Shown here one piece after another: positions 36,386-45,402 of a DNA stretch of 64,000 bases. How positions within the stretch are numbered: position 1 is the stretch's first letter; every line of letters begins with the position of its first letter. A model generated the notes under the pieces. That model did not search any database. It saw nothing but the letters and a program-made list of their open reading frames with translations, and had not been told where the DNA came from. This DNA is from Fimbriiglobus ruber (GTDB taxonomy: Bacteria > Planctomycetota > Planctomycetia > Gemmatales > Gemmataceae). The position numbers and the translations under genes are program-made. The stretch lies in the NCBI RefSeq assembly GCF_002197845.1, contig NZ_NIDE01000014.1, forward strand, positions 558,001 to 622,000, in the 5' to 3' direction.

Positions 36386-38140
36386 ATGACGCACCGGTTA
36401 CTCGCGATCGTCGGACTCTTCTCCGTGACACTCCCGGCTTACGCCGCCGATCCGAAGAAGGCCGTCGATCCGGCCGTCGCATTCATCGACCAACTCGAAA
36501 AGCTCGACACCCAAGACACCGGCTACGCGGGGAGTGTCTCCGGTTCGTCGTTCCTGCCGTTGGGCTACAGCAGCGCTTCGGTGGTGCTACTCAGCCCGGC
36601 CGCGCCGACCGGGAAGTCGGAGGCGATGCTCTCGCTGGTGAAGCTCGGTTCCAAGGCGGTCCCGGCACTGCTCGATCACCTCGCCGACGACCGAAGAACC
36701 AGGATCGTCATCCGCAACAGCCTCTACGGTTTCTTCGGGATTTCACAAGACAGAGGAGAAAGGGCGGAAGACGTGGTGCCGAACGGGAACGGCGGGAATC
36801 CGCTCGGGTCACCGAAACAATACACGCTCCGCGTCGGCGATTTGTGCTACGTGGCGCTGGGCCAAATCGTCAACTGCGACTACACCGCCGTGGAGTACAT
36901 TCCCTCGGGAATCGTCGGGATCGTCTCCGTCCCTCACTCCCGAAAACTTCGGGCCGATCTGAAGAAGCAATGGGGCGGACTCACCGAGAAGAAACACCTG
37001 GCGTCGCTCGTGAAAGACTTGAACGTCAAGAAGCCCAAAGGGGACAACGACGACGGCGATCGCGCCCGTGTTCGTGCGTCCCTACGGTTGGCTTATTACT
37101 TCCCGAAGGAGTACGAGTCGATCGCCGTCGAGCAACTCAAAAAGCCGACCCGCAACTTCATTGATGCCCTGCAATACGTGGAAAGCGAGAAGCTCGACCG
37201 GGCACTCCGCGACCTGATGGCGGAGACCGACGACCTTCAAGTGAGCTTCGCCCTGGTGGACCGGCTCGCCGGCCGCGGCTACGACGCCGACATCGAAGCG
37301 TTCGTCAACCGACGGTTGCCGAAGGTGGCCGGCGAGGACCGCCGTTACATCGAAGATTTCCGCGACAAACTCGGTTTCACGCGCCTGCATATCGCGGTGG
37401 AGGTGCGGTCGTCGTATCTGATCGAAGCGGCCTTGAAGACGAAGGCGGACGTGAACGCCCGCAGTAAGGACGGCCGCACCGCCTTGCACGTCGCCGCCGC
37501 CCAGGACGCCGCCGGCACGGTCGACTTGCTCCTGAACGCGAAAGCGGACGCGAATCTGAAAGACAACGACGGGCGGACGCCGATGGAATACGCCGCGTCG
37601 CAAGGCCATTCCGATTTGGTTCGACGGCTCGCGAAAGTTCAGACCGAACCTCTCGGCTTCTTTTCGGCGGTGATCCTCGGCAAGGCGGAGCGCGTGAAGG
37701 AGTTGCTGAAGGCGAAACCCGAACTGGTGAAAGCGCGGACCAGGCAGGGGAATGGTTGGACCCCGCTTCAAATCGCGGCCAGAGAGGGGCACGAAGAAAC
37801 CGTGCGTGCTCTGCTCGACGCCGGGGGCGATGTCAATGGGGCGAAAGGGGCGAAAGGGGAAATCTCTCCTCTGGTTTGGGCCGTTTGGACGGAACGACCC
37901 AATATCAAGCTCGTGAAGTTGCTGATCGAACGCGGCGCGGACGTGAACCAACACGGCGGGTGGGGGTCGGAAGCGCCGCTGCACCACGCGGTGAAATACG
38001 GCAACGTCGAGTTGGTGAAATTGCTATTGGAGGCCAAAGCCGATCCCGCCGTGACGGAATCGTTCGGGAAAACGCCGTTGGATTTGGCCAAGGAAAAGAA
38101 TAATCAGGTGATCGTGAAGATGCTTACATCGGCGAAGTAG
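36386..38140 (+). CDS. Secreted or periplasmic ankyrin-repeat protein
   Basis: 584 residues from ATG 36386 (AAGGAG upstream), with signal peptide MTHRLLAIVGLFSVTLPAYA. Residues 40-330 are a helical region with Lys-rich stretches, possibly HEAT-like. From about 330, seven or so ankyrin repeats follow, for example GFTRLHIAVEVRSSYLIEAAL, DGRTALHVAAAQDAAGTVDLL, GNGWTPLQIAAREGHEETVRALL and SEAPLHHAVKYGNVELVKLLL. Such proteins mediate protein binding; the partner is unknown. It lies directly after attC-like site J but is larger than a usual cassette gene. Confidence 0.85.
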   Translation: MTHRLLAIVGLFSVTLPAYAADPKKAVDPAVAFIDQLEKLDTQDTGYAGSVSGSSFLPLGYSSASVVLLSPAAPTGKSEAMLSLVKLGSKAVPALLDHLADDRRTRIVIRNSLYGFFGISQDRGERAEDVVPNGNGGNPLGSPKQYTLRVGDLCYVALGQIVNCDYTAVEYIPSGIVGIVSVPHSRKLRADLKKQWGGLTEKKHLASLVKDLNVKKPKGDNDDGDRARVRASLRLAYYFPKEYESIAVEQLKKPTRNFIDALQYVESEKLDRALRDLMAETDDLQVSFALVDRLAGRGYDADIEAFVNRRLPKVAGEDRRYIEDFRDKLGFTRLHIAVEVRSSYLIEAALKTKADVNARSKDGRTALHVAAAQDAAGTVDLLLNAKADANLKDNDGRTPMEYAASQGHSDLVRRLAKVQTEPLGFFSAVILGKAERVKELLKAKPELVKARTRQGNGWTPLQIAAREGHEETVRALLDAGGDVNGAKGAKGEISPLVWAVWTERPNIKLVKLLIERGADVNQHGGWGSEAPLHHAVKYGNVELVKLLLEAKADPAVTESFGKTPLDLAKEKNNQVIVKMLTSAK

Positions 38141-38169
38141 CGCGGCGGGAGTCTGTATGCCGCCCCAGG

Positions 38170-38600
38170 AACTTCCGGCTCATGAGGCGGCAGAGGAGGA
38201 AGGCATAACCCCTCCCGTCGCAATCGCCCCCCCGCCCGCGCTCGGAGCGTGTGAATAAATCGAGCCAATCTCCGTACGGTCGATGATGAGCGAAAAATGA
38301 ACTCGTAGGTTCGCGCAGGATCGACGATCTCGGTATCCGGCGAAAGATTCTTCCCCTGAGAAATTCGCCGATCCGATTTATTCACACGTTCTCGGCGCGG
38401 GTCTCCGACCCCGCCGCTCTTCGGACCGCAGGTCTCCAACGCCAACCTGGCAGAGGTGGCGGTGTCCGAGGGGGCGAGCGTCGGGAGACCTGCGGTCCGA
38501 AGAGCGGCGGGGTCGGAGACCCGCGCCGAGCGCGGGCGGGGGCAGCGAGCGTCGGGATGGAAGACCTACGGTCGAGCCGAAGTACCTCTGCCGCCTCATG
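38170..38600. repeat. Compound fold-back repeat, copy 1
   Basis: Nested inverted repeats: outer TCATGAGGCGGCAGAGG (about 38178) and its complement near 38584-38600; CGTGTGAATAAATCG (38248-38262) with its complement at 38374-38388; and an inner pair starting CTCGGCGCGGGTCTCCGACC at 38391, ending 38530. The inner part is nearly identical to 60931-61119. It holds no gene and looks like a non-autonomous fold-back element. Confidence 0.8.
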
Positions 38601-38601
38601 A

Positions 38602-38719
38602 ACCGAACTTCCTTTGAATCGGAGCGGTTGTGGCGCGGCAGCAGACGGCAGGGCTCCGAGTCCTTTTCGACGTCACACACCCGACGGCCCGCCGCCGCTG
38701 CTGAGTGTGGGCGTTCGGC
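38602..38719 (+). repeat. attC-like site H
   Basis: ACCGAAC (38602-38608), CAGCAGACGGC..GGGC paired with GCCCGCCGCCGCTGCTG with one extra A, then TGAG-TGTGGGC-GTTCGGC (GTTCGGC at 38713-38719). It is longer than the others (118 bp), and its 5' box adjoins the fold-back repeat. The gene 38736-39401 starts 17 bp later. Confidence 0.6.
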
Positions 38720-38735
38720 GAGGGAGGGCGCACGG

Positions 38736-39401
38736 ATGGCGGACACGATGTGGGTGGACCTCGTCGGCACCCTCCGCGACAACGGTGTCGAGTTCGAGCC
38801 GGGTCTGACGGACGCCGAGGTCGCCGGCGCCGAGTCGCGGTACGGGTTCCGGTTCCCGCCAGACCTGCGGGCGTTCCTCCGGGCCGGGTTGCCCCACGGG
38901 GGTGACTTCCCCGACTGGCGGAACGGCGACGAGGCCGCCTTGCGCGGGTGGCTCGATCTGCCCCGTCGGGGCGTTCTATTCGACATTGAACACAACGGGT
39001 TCTGGCTGAGCGACTGGGGGCCGCGCCCGGCGTCGCTCGGCGAGGCTCAGCGGGTCGCGGACGAGTTGGTGGCCGCCGCGCCGAAGCTCATCCCGGTCTT
39101 CAAGCACCGGATGATGCCATCGGAGCCACACTCGGCGGGTAACCCGGTGTTCTCCGTCCACCAGACGGACATCATCTACTACGGGGTGGACCTGCGGGAC
39201 TACCTCATCCACGAGTTCTTGGCCCGCGAGGACGTGGGCATCTGGCCGATCCCCGAGACGGTTCGGCGGGTGCCGTTCTGGGACATCGAGCGGTTTTTCA
39301 GTGTGCGGTGGGCGGATGGGGCGTGTGTGTTCGACAACGGCGCGGGTCAACTCCCGTGGCAAAGGCCCGCCGAACCGAGTTCAACAGACCCCGTCGAGTG
39401 A
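38736..39401 (+). CDS. SMI1/KNR4 (SUKH) family protein in a cassette
   Basis: 221 residues from ATG 38736 with GGGAGG eleven bases upstream. The N-terminal region matches SMI1/KNR4: [38 protein letters not shown], then [25 protein letters not shown], and in the middle [34 protein letters not shown] proteins are often immunity proteins against toxins of contact-dependent or polymorphic systems, but many bacterial members are unassigned. No toxin gene is adjacent. Its 3' end overlaps attC-like site I, and it starts right after site H, as integron cassette genes do. Confidence 0.8.
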   Translation: MADTMWVDLVGTLRDNGVEFEPGLTDAEVAGAESRYGFRFPPDLRAFLRAGLPHGGDFPDWRNGDEAALRGWLDLPRRGVLFDIEHNGFWLSDWGPRPASLGEAQRVADELVAAAPKLIPVFKHRMMPSEPHSAGNPVFSVHQTDIIYYGVDLRDYLIHEFLAREDVGIWPIPETVRRVPFWDIERFFSVRWADGACVFDNGAGQLPWQRPAEPSSTDPVE

Positions 39402-39459
39402 CGGCTCCATAGGGGTAGAGTCATCCGAGCGACGGGGCTGCCGAACTCGGGCGCTCGGG
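39369..39459 (+). repeat. attC-like site I
   Basis: GCCGAAC (39369-39375) and GCTCGGG (39453-39459) form the outer boxes. Inner arms AGTTCAACAG-A-CCCCGTCG and CGACGGGGCTGCCGAACT pair with the extra A unpaired. The core carries GCT instead of GTT, so it may be less active. It overlaps the end of the SUKH gene. Confidence 0.6.
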
Positions 39460-39477
39460 TATAGAGGGCAGTCGTGC

Positions 39478-39930
39478 ATGCGGCCGCGATACCTCCACCA
39501 GGAATTCGATCGGTGCCTCCTGTCCCTGGACGGTCACGACTACCCGACCGAGTACCGCTGGCTTCGAGCCCACGGGTTCAAAGGGCTCACCCCGTGGCAC
39601 TGCCTGGACGACGCGTCGGTGGCGGCCGGGTGGCGGCGAGAATTCGCGGCCGAGGCCGGGGGCGGGTCGATCCCGGTCCGGGACATACTCCCGTTCGCTT
39701 ACGCCCAGCACACGGACGACGTGGCGGGTTTCGTAGTGTCGGGCGGGACAGTCACGCCGCAAGTGTGCGTCGCCCACCTGACGTGGAGTGGGAAGCCGGA
39801 GGAGCCCGGGTGGCCCTCCTGTGTACTGTTCCCGGGAGTGTGGGACTGGTTTCGGGCGGCGTGCGCCGAGTCGCAGGAGTGGTGCTCGCCGGAAGAATTA
39901 ACGGATCTGACCGATAACATCATGGACTGA
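39478..39930 (+). CDS. Hypothetical cassette protein, possibly SUKH-like
   Basis: 150 residues from ATG 39478; no strong Shine-Dalgarno box is visible. Segments DRCLLSLDGHDYPTEYRWLRAHGFKGLTPWHCLDD, IPVRDILPFAYAQHTDDVAGFVV and VCVAHLTWSG have the layout of SMI1/KNR4-like proteins (an aromatic DD followed by a beta-rich middle), but the match is weak. Soluble, no signal peptide. It lies between attC-like site I and a broken left half-site (GCCGAAC at 39938-39944). Confidence 0.55.
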   Translation: MRPRYLHQEFDRCLLSLDGHDYPTEYRWLRAHGFKGLTPWHCLDDASVAAGWRREFAAEAGGGSIPVRDILPFAYAQHTDDVAGFVVSGGTVTPQVCVAHLTWSGKPEEPGWPSCVLFPGVWDWFRAACAESQEWCSPEELTDLTDNIMD

Positions 39931-39981
39931 GGGTAGCGCCGAACAGTATTGGCGGCTTTCCTTTTATCTATACTGCCTGTG

Positions 39982-40110
39982 GTCAAGGATGGGTCTTGGG
40001 GCGAGCGGGGGACGTGAGTCCCCTGATTCTGGGAAACAGTCTCCCTGAGTTTGCTGTTCCCAGAATCAGGGGACTCACGTCCCCCGCTCGCCCCAAGACC
40101 CATCCTTGAC
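39982..40110. repeat. 54-bp perfect inverted repeat with 21-nt loop
   Basis: Arms 39982-40035 and 40057-40110 are exactly complementary over 54 bp. The core arm motif is GGGGGACGTGAGTCCCCTGA. It follows a GCCGAAC half-site (39938-39944), so it may have inserted into an attC-like site. It could also act as a two-way terminator between the plus-strand cassette and the minus-strand kinase gene. Apart from these, 39931-40276 holds nothing. Confidence 0.95.
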
Positions 40111-40276
40111 TACTCGTTTAACTTCTAACTCCTAAACTCCTCTGCAAATCCACGCCCGCCACTTCCGCCCAGCCCGTCGTCGTCGCGGCCGCCGGCGGCC
40201 GCATCGCGTCGCTCGACCCCCTGCCCGACCCCGGCGCACGACCGGACGAGGGAGAACGCAATTTGGCGACCGAAAC

Positions 40277-43200
40277 CTATTTCTTTTGCGTTGCGGGCAA
40301 GATCTTCACCCAGCTTTTCGGGTTCCAAACTGCGGCGGCAAGGCGCGTGCCGTCCGGGTGGTAAGCGACGTCCCAGCTTACGCCGCGGAGACTTTTCGGC
40401 TCGACGACCGAGTTGCCCGACTCCGGATCCCAAATGCACAGAGTTTTGTCGAGACCCGTCGTCGCCAGCTGTTTGCCGTCGGGTCGGAACGCGACGCCGC
40501 AGACGTAATCCTTGTGGCCGGTTTTGGGGTTATTCAATTCCTTATCGAACGTGGCCCTGCCGTTGTCGAATCGCCACAAGCGCACGCTGTTGTCCCAACC
40601 GGCGGTGGCGATCTGGCGGCCGGCTTTGTCGATCGTAACGGTGAAAACCGTGGCGCCATGACCGGCGAGAACGGCAGGTTCTCCTCCGGCGAGCGGCCAG
40701 AGTTTGGCCGTGCGGTCGCCGCCGGCCGTGGCCAAATAGCGGTCGTCGGGGGTGAACGCCATGCTGAACACCGGCAGGTAATGGCCTTTGATGGGCGAGA
40801 CCTCTTTGCCGGTCTCGGCATTCCAAACTTTGACCGTGCCGTCCCAGCCCCCCGCGCAGACGTATTCGCCGTTGTGACTGTACGCCACGCTCTGCACGGG
40901 GCTCTTGAGAACCCACCTCTTTTCTTCCTTCCCCGTCGCGGCATTCCACAACCGAACGGTCGTGTCCCAGCTCCCCGAAAGGATGCGCTCGCCGTTCGGG
41001 CTGAACGCCACGCCCCAGACCGGCCCTTCGTGTTCCAACTTGCGAATGGCGGCCCCGTTCTTTGCGTCCCACACACTGACCGCGCCGTCCCAACTCGCCG
41101 TGGCCATCCGCGACCCGTCCGTACTGAACGCGATGCGGTTAACGCGGTGATCCTCGTCCGGTTTTTCGGGACTGTTCCGAAGGGTAAACGCGCCCGGGAA
41201 CGCCGGTTCCACGGCCGGGGAGGAGTCCCAGATCCGGGCAGTGCCGTCGAAGCTGGCCGACACCAGTTTCGAACCGTCGGGGCTGAACGCGATGCTCCAA
41301 ATCGTGTTGGCGTGGCCCCGGAGGGTGATTTTTTCGTCAGCCGTTTTGGGCGCCCCCGGGGGGAGTTCGGCACCCGATTTCGGGTCCCAAACGCGGACGG
41401 TTCGATCGAATCCGGCCGTGGCCACGCGGGTACCGTCCGGGCTGAACGCCACCCCCAGCGCCGCGCCGATGTGGCCGCGCAGCTGCACCGGTTCGGCCGA
41501 CGCGGGGTCGGGGAGGGTCAAATCCCAAAGATACACGTTGCCGTCCGTGCCGGCCGTGGCGAGTTGCGTGCCGTCCTTGCTGAAGGCGACGTCGTGAACC
41601 GTCGCGCGGTGCTTCCCGAACTTGTGCTTCGCCGTTTTAGCCGATACGTCCCAAAGAATGGCGGTGCCGTCGGCACTCCCGGTGGCGACGTACCGGCCGT
41701 CCGGGCTGAACCGGGCCTGGACGATCCAGCCCTTGTGTCCGAGAAACGTGTGGGCGACGGCGCCCGATTCGCGGTCCCTGAGCTTCCACGCGTGCTCGTC
41801 GTCCATACCCGCCGAGGCGATCTGATCGCTGCCCGGGCGGCAGGCGAGAGCCAGGATGAGGGTTTTGTGCATCGGGAATACTTTGTGCGAATTCCGTTCG
41901 CGGTCCCAAACGATCACGGTTCCGACCGGCCGGAGCGGCTCTTTTTTCGCCAGCCTGAGTGCCATCTCGCCGTCGACTTTCGGGTCGAGGGCGCCGGACG
42001 CGAGGTAGCGGCCGTCGGAACTGTACGCGACGCGTATCACGGGCGAGAGGTGCTCCGGGATGTCGCCGGGGTTGAAGGCGGTGGGCACGGGCGGAATTTT
42101 GGGCGCCACGGGTGCGAAGACGCTGACGGCATTCATGGCGGTTTCGATGCTGCTTTTCGCCTGACCCAGGGCGATGGTTTTTTGCAGGTCGTTCAGCCCT
42201 TTCGCCCCCGCGATGACCTTGCCCACGTCGGCCTTGTGCGCGGTCAGAACGGCGGTTTCCCGTTGCGTCTTGACGTCCCACAGGCGGACGGTTCCGTCGA
42301 TACTGGCGGTCGCGATTTCGTCACCGCGCGGGTGATACGCCACGCTCCAGAGACCGGCCTCGTGACCGGAAAACTCTTGGCGGCCGCCGTCGCACTTCCG
42401 GACGAGATACTTCCATTCCCACCCGCGGTACTCGGGCCGGCAGGCGTCGAGCATTTTCTCGGCCAGTACGATATCCCCCTTGGGTGATGACAGCTCGCGC
42501 TCGGAAATGCCGATCAGAAGGTCGTAGTCTTGGGACTTGATCGTCTTTTCGTCTCGGGCTTTCTGAATTTGCTTCTCGGCTTCAGCCTTAACTTTGGCGA
42601 GCTCGGCCGCATCCTTCTCGCCCTTGGCGGTCAGCGCCTCCGTTTCGGCATTCGCCTTGCGGAGGTCCGCCGCCGCGCGCGCCGAGGACGCCGCCGCCGC
42701 GATTCCCGTCGCCACTATTGTGAGGAGCAGGAGTACGACGATCCCGGTGCCGGCGTAGACCACGCGGGGGTTGCGACGATAGAACTTCCAGGCCTGTTCT
42801 AAAGAACCGACCGGGCGCGCGAGGATCGGCTCGCCCCGGCGGAATCTCCCCAGGTCGTCGGCGAGCGCTTCCGCGGACGCGTACCGCTGGGTCGTGTCTT
42901 TTCGCAGGCACTTCAAACAGATCGTCTCCAAATCGAGCGGGACGGAGGGCTGCAGCAACCGCGGGGAGACGGGATCGCGGTGCCGGACCAGGTCCAGGGT
43001 TTCCACGACCGACGCGCCTTTGAAGGGCGGCCGGCCGATGAGCATTTCGTAGAGGATAGCGCCGATCGCGTAGATGTCGGCCGGCGGGCCGACGTCTTGA
43101 ATGCGGCCCTCGGCTTGTTCGATCGCCATGTAACTTGGCGTGCCCATGATGGCCCCGGCGTGGGTCTTATCGCCGTCGTCGTCGAGCTGCTTCGCCAGCC

Positions 43201-44206
43201 CGAAGTCCGTGATCTTGGCCACGATTTCGGGAGCCGCCCCGCTTCGCCCTTTCGGCGACGACCATTCGAGCAGCACGTTCGCCGGTTTGAGATCCCGGTG
43301 GACGATCCCGGCGCGGTGGGCCGTTTCCATCCCCCTCGCGATGGCCTCGGCCAGTGCGGCGGCGGCCGCGGGCGGTTGGGGCGCGTTGCCCAGGTAGCGC
43401 GACAGGCTGCCGCCTTCGAGGAATTCGAGCGCGAAATAGGGGCGGTTTTCGAACTCGCCGTAGGCGAAGATCTGTACGATGTTCGGGTGCTTCAGTTTCG
43501 CGATCGACTGGGCTTCCAAACGGAAGCGCGCCATCTCTTGCTCGTCGGCGTCCCCCCCAGTGAGGATGAGTTTCAAGGCGACGTGCCGCTTCAAGCCCGT
43601 GTCCCACGCCTTGTACACGACCCCCATGCCCCCCTTCCCGAGGACGCTTTTGATCTCGTAGCCGGGAATCGCGGGGAATGCCGTGTCGGCCGGCTTGGCC
43701 GCGGGCCGCACGTCGGTGGCGCTCGGCCGCGGGACGTGGGGACCGGTCCGGGAAAGTGAGACGGGAGGTGGGGGAAAAGGGGCGCCGCGCAAACTTTGTT
43801 CGACCTGGCTCAGCCGGGTCGACAGGCGCGGTTCGAGGTGCACGTAGTCGCTGCAAAAGCCTTCCCGGCCCGGCCGGTCCCCCCACTGCCACCGCACGCG
43901 GAACTCTTCGCACAACAATGGTACGGCATCCCACCCCGGAACCCGCAGCTCCGCGAACCGTTGGGCGTAGTCGCGGGTGCCCCATTTCTCGCGGGCGGCC
44001 GAGCCGGGGCGCCAGCGGAACTCCAGATCGAGCTTGACCAACTCTTCCAAGAGGGTCGTCCGGTTCGCCGCATCCAGTACGCGCGCCTCGGTCCGGACGA
44101 CCCGGCCGTAGTACTCTTCGATGGAGGCCGGCGGCGCTTGCTTCCAGGTCAACTCGAATTCGTCCAGCAATCGCCCGATCAACCCGCCGCGCGAGATACT
44201 GCTCAT
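40277..44206 (-). CDS. Transmembrane Ser/Thr protein kinase with WD40 propeller(s)
   Basis: 1,309 residues. N-terminal helical region 1-175, then a PknB-type kinase at about 180-470: glycine loop GKGGMGVVYKA, Lys212 (VALKLIL), HRD at 303-305 (IVHRDLKPANVLLE), DFG at 334-336 and GTPSYMAIEQAEG (APE changed to AIE). One transmembrane helix (VVYAGTGIVVLLLLTIVATGI) near 505 and a coiled coil of Ala/Lys/Glu follow. From about 620 to the end there are at least twelve WD40 repeats (for example GRYVATGSADGTAILWD). The ATG overlaps the sigma factor stop (ATGA), so the two are translated together. The kinase is cytoplasmic; the propeller would lie across the membrane if the helix spans it once. Typical of planctomycetes. 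Confidence 0.95.
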   Translation of the reverse strand: MSSISRGGLIGRLLDEFELTWKQAPPASIEEYYGRVVRTEARVLDAANRTTLLEELVKLDLEFRWRPGSAAREKWGTRDYAQRFAELRVPGWDAVPLLCEEFRVRWQWGDRPGREGFCSDYVHLEPRLSTRLSQVEQSLRGAPFPPPPVSLSRTGPHVPRPSATDVRPAAKPADTAFPAIPGYEIKSVLGKGGMGVVYKAWDTGLKRHVALKLILTGGDADEQEMARFRLEAQSIAKLKHPNIVQIFAYGEFENRPYFALEFLEGGSLSRYLGNAPQPPAAAAALAEAIARGMETAHRAGIVHRDLKPANVLLEWSSPKGRSGAAPEIVAKITDFGLAKQLDDDGDKTHAGAIMGTPSYMAIEQAEGRIQDVGPPADIYAIGAILYEMLIGRPPFKGASVVETLDLVRHRDPVSPRLLQPSVPLDLETICLKCLRKDTTQRYASAEALADDLGRFRRGEPILARPVGSLEQAWKFYRRNPRVVYAGTGIVVLLLLTIVATGIAAAASSARAAADLRKANAETEALTAKGEKDAAELAKVKAEAEKQIQKARDEKTIKSQDYDLLIGISERELSSPKGDIVLAEKMLDACRPEYRGWEWKYLVRKCDGGRQEFSGHEAGLWSVAYHPRGDEIATASIDGTVRLWDVKTQRETAVLTAHKADVGKVIAGAKGLNDLQKTIALGQAKSSIETAMNAVSVFAPVAPKIPPVPTAFNPGDIPEHLSPVIRVAYSSDGRYLASGALDPKVDGEMALRLAKKEPLRPVGTVIVWDRERNSHKVFPMHKTLILALACRPGSDQIASAGMDDEHAWKLRDRESGAVAHTFLGHKGWIVQARFSPDGRYVATGSADGTAILWDVSAKTAKHKFGKHRATVHDVAFSKDGTQLATAGTDGNVYLWDLTLPDPASAEPVQLRGHIGAALGVAFSPDGTRVATAGFDRTVRVWDPKSGAELPPGAPKTADEKITLRGHANTIWSIAFSPDGSKLVSASFDGTARIWDSSPAVEPAFPGAFTLRNSPEKPDEDHRVNRIAFSTDGSRMATASWDGAVSVWDAKNGAAIRKLEHEGPVWGVAFSPNGERILSGSWDTTVRLWNAATGKEEKRWVLKSPVQSVAYSHNGEYVCAGGWDGTVKVWNAETGKEVSPIKGHYLPVFSMAFTPDDRYLATAGGDRTAKLWPLAGGEPAVLAGHGATVFTVTIDKAGRQIATAGWDNSVRLWRFDNGRATFDKELNNPKTGHKDYVCGVAFRPDGKQLATTGLDKTLCIWDPESGNSVVEPKSLRGVSWDVAYHPDGTRLAAAVWNPKSWVKILPATQKK

Positions 44207-44796
44207 GTGTCGCCTTCTTGCGGGCCGCTCTCCCGGGCCAGGCGGCGGTCGAGATCGGTGACGAATCGTTCACACACGCGGCGCACCGTGCGCTGGGACC
44301 AATCGACCGCCGTCGCGATTTCCTCGTACGGCGCCCCGCGGATAAAGTGCTCGAGGATGGCACGATCCCGGGGCTCTCGGTTGCGCAGGCAGGCCTCCAA
44401 CTCGTCCCAGACGGCTGCGGCCTCGGCGGGCGACGGCTCGCGGGCCACGGCGGCGGCCAACGGGTCGCCCGTTTCGCGGCCGACATCCCGGCCGGCCGCC
44501 CGGTGGCGCCGGCACTGGTTGTGGAGTTTGTGAACCGCGATCTTGACGAGTAGCCGCCACACGTCTTCACGCTGGCGGAACGTGAACCCGCCGTCCGAGA
44601 CGCCGCGAAAGAAGCTATTGAATACCGATTGCACCACGTCGTCGGGTTCGAGGCGGCTCGCCAGACGGTCCGACACCCGCGGCTTCAAAAACCGGAGTAC
44701 GCGCTCGCTGTACCGCCGGAACAATTCGTCCGCTGCCGTCGGACTGCGGTCGGCCCGGTAATGATCGATGAGTTCCAAGGTCAATTCATCGGCCAA
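44203..44796 (-). CDS. ECF-type RNA polymerase sigma factor
   Basis: 197 residues from a TTG at 44796, chosen because GGTGAGGT stands upstream and the protein then starts ADELTLELIDHYR as its relatives do; in-frame starts reach to 44925. Sigma region 2: ELFRRYSERVLRFLKPRVSDR...LEPDDVVQSVFNSFFRG. Region 4: LRNREPRDRAILEHFIRGAPYEEIATAVDWSQRTVRRVCERF. Planctomycete ECF factors encoded with WD40 kinases are thought to be controlled by that kinase by phosphorylation rather than by an anti-sigma factor. The 4-bp overlap with the kinase gene supports this pairing. Confidence 0.9.
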   Translation of the reverse strand: MADELTLELIDHYRADRSPTAADELFRRYSERVLRFLKPRVSDRLASRLEPDDVVQSVFNSFFRGVSDGGFTFRQREDVWRLLVKIAVHKLHNQCRRHRAAGRDVGRETGDPLAAAVAREPSPAEAAAVWDELEACLRNREPRDRAILEHFIRGAPYEEIATAVDWSQRTVRRVCERFVTDLDRRLARESGPQEGDT

Positions 44797-44991
44797 GGGC
44801 CACCTCACCGCCCTGGGGAAGGTCCTCCCTATCATCGTAACCCCGAGCATCATGGAAGCCAGACATTTCACCGCGTTCTTCGGCCCGCGCGAATCTCGGA
44901 AAAAAATCGTGCGACCTGGCCTCAACGGCCTTCGGTCCGCGATTTACTTCGCGGGCGGGGTTCCGGCGCGAGACACCTCGGGAGGACGGAC

Positions 44992-45183
44992 ATGTCGAAG
45001 TTGCATCGGTTTGCGGTCGTGGCGGTTTCCGCGGTTCTTCTGGGCGCGGCGGTCTGCGCCTTCGCAATCACGCGTCAAAAATACTTACGCGGTTGGCCCG
45101 GTTTCACGCGACGACTCGTTCTCGCTTATATACAATTCTCCTACCGCAATTGCGACAACGACCTAGATTCTTACATTCCATGA
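44992..45183 (+). CDS. Small signal-anchored protein
   Basis: 63 residues from ATG 44992 with GGAGG six bases upstream. The N-terminal 30 residues are a signal anchor (FAVVAVSAVLLGAAVCAFAI). The tail is short and aromatic (GWPGFTRRLVLAYIQFSYRN). It is divergent from the sigma factor gene. No family is recognised. Confidence 0.55.
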   Translation: MSKLHRFAVVAVSAVLLGAAVCAFAITRQKYLRGWPGFTRRLVLAYIQFSYRNCDNDLDSYIP

Positions 45184-45402
45184 TTCGTTTATAACAAGAC
45201 AGCGAAATGACCGACGCCGCGGTTCTCGGGCGCACGAGATTGGGGCGGTGATGTCAAACCATCGAGATCGCCGGGCGACCGCCGCCAGGGCTGTTAAAGA
45301 ACCCGGCGGCCGTCGCCCGCGTTCGTCGGTTCTTGATCAGGCTGCGGAGGTTACAGTGCCCGAGCCGGCTCCGCCTTCCGCCCCACTTGAGGACGTGACC
45401 CC

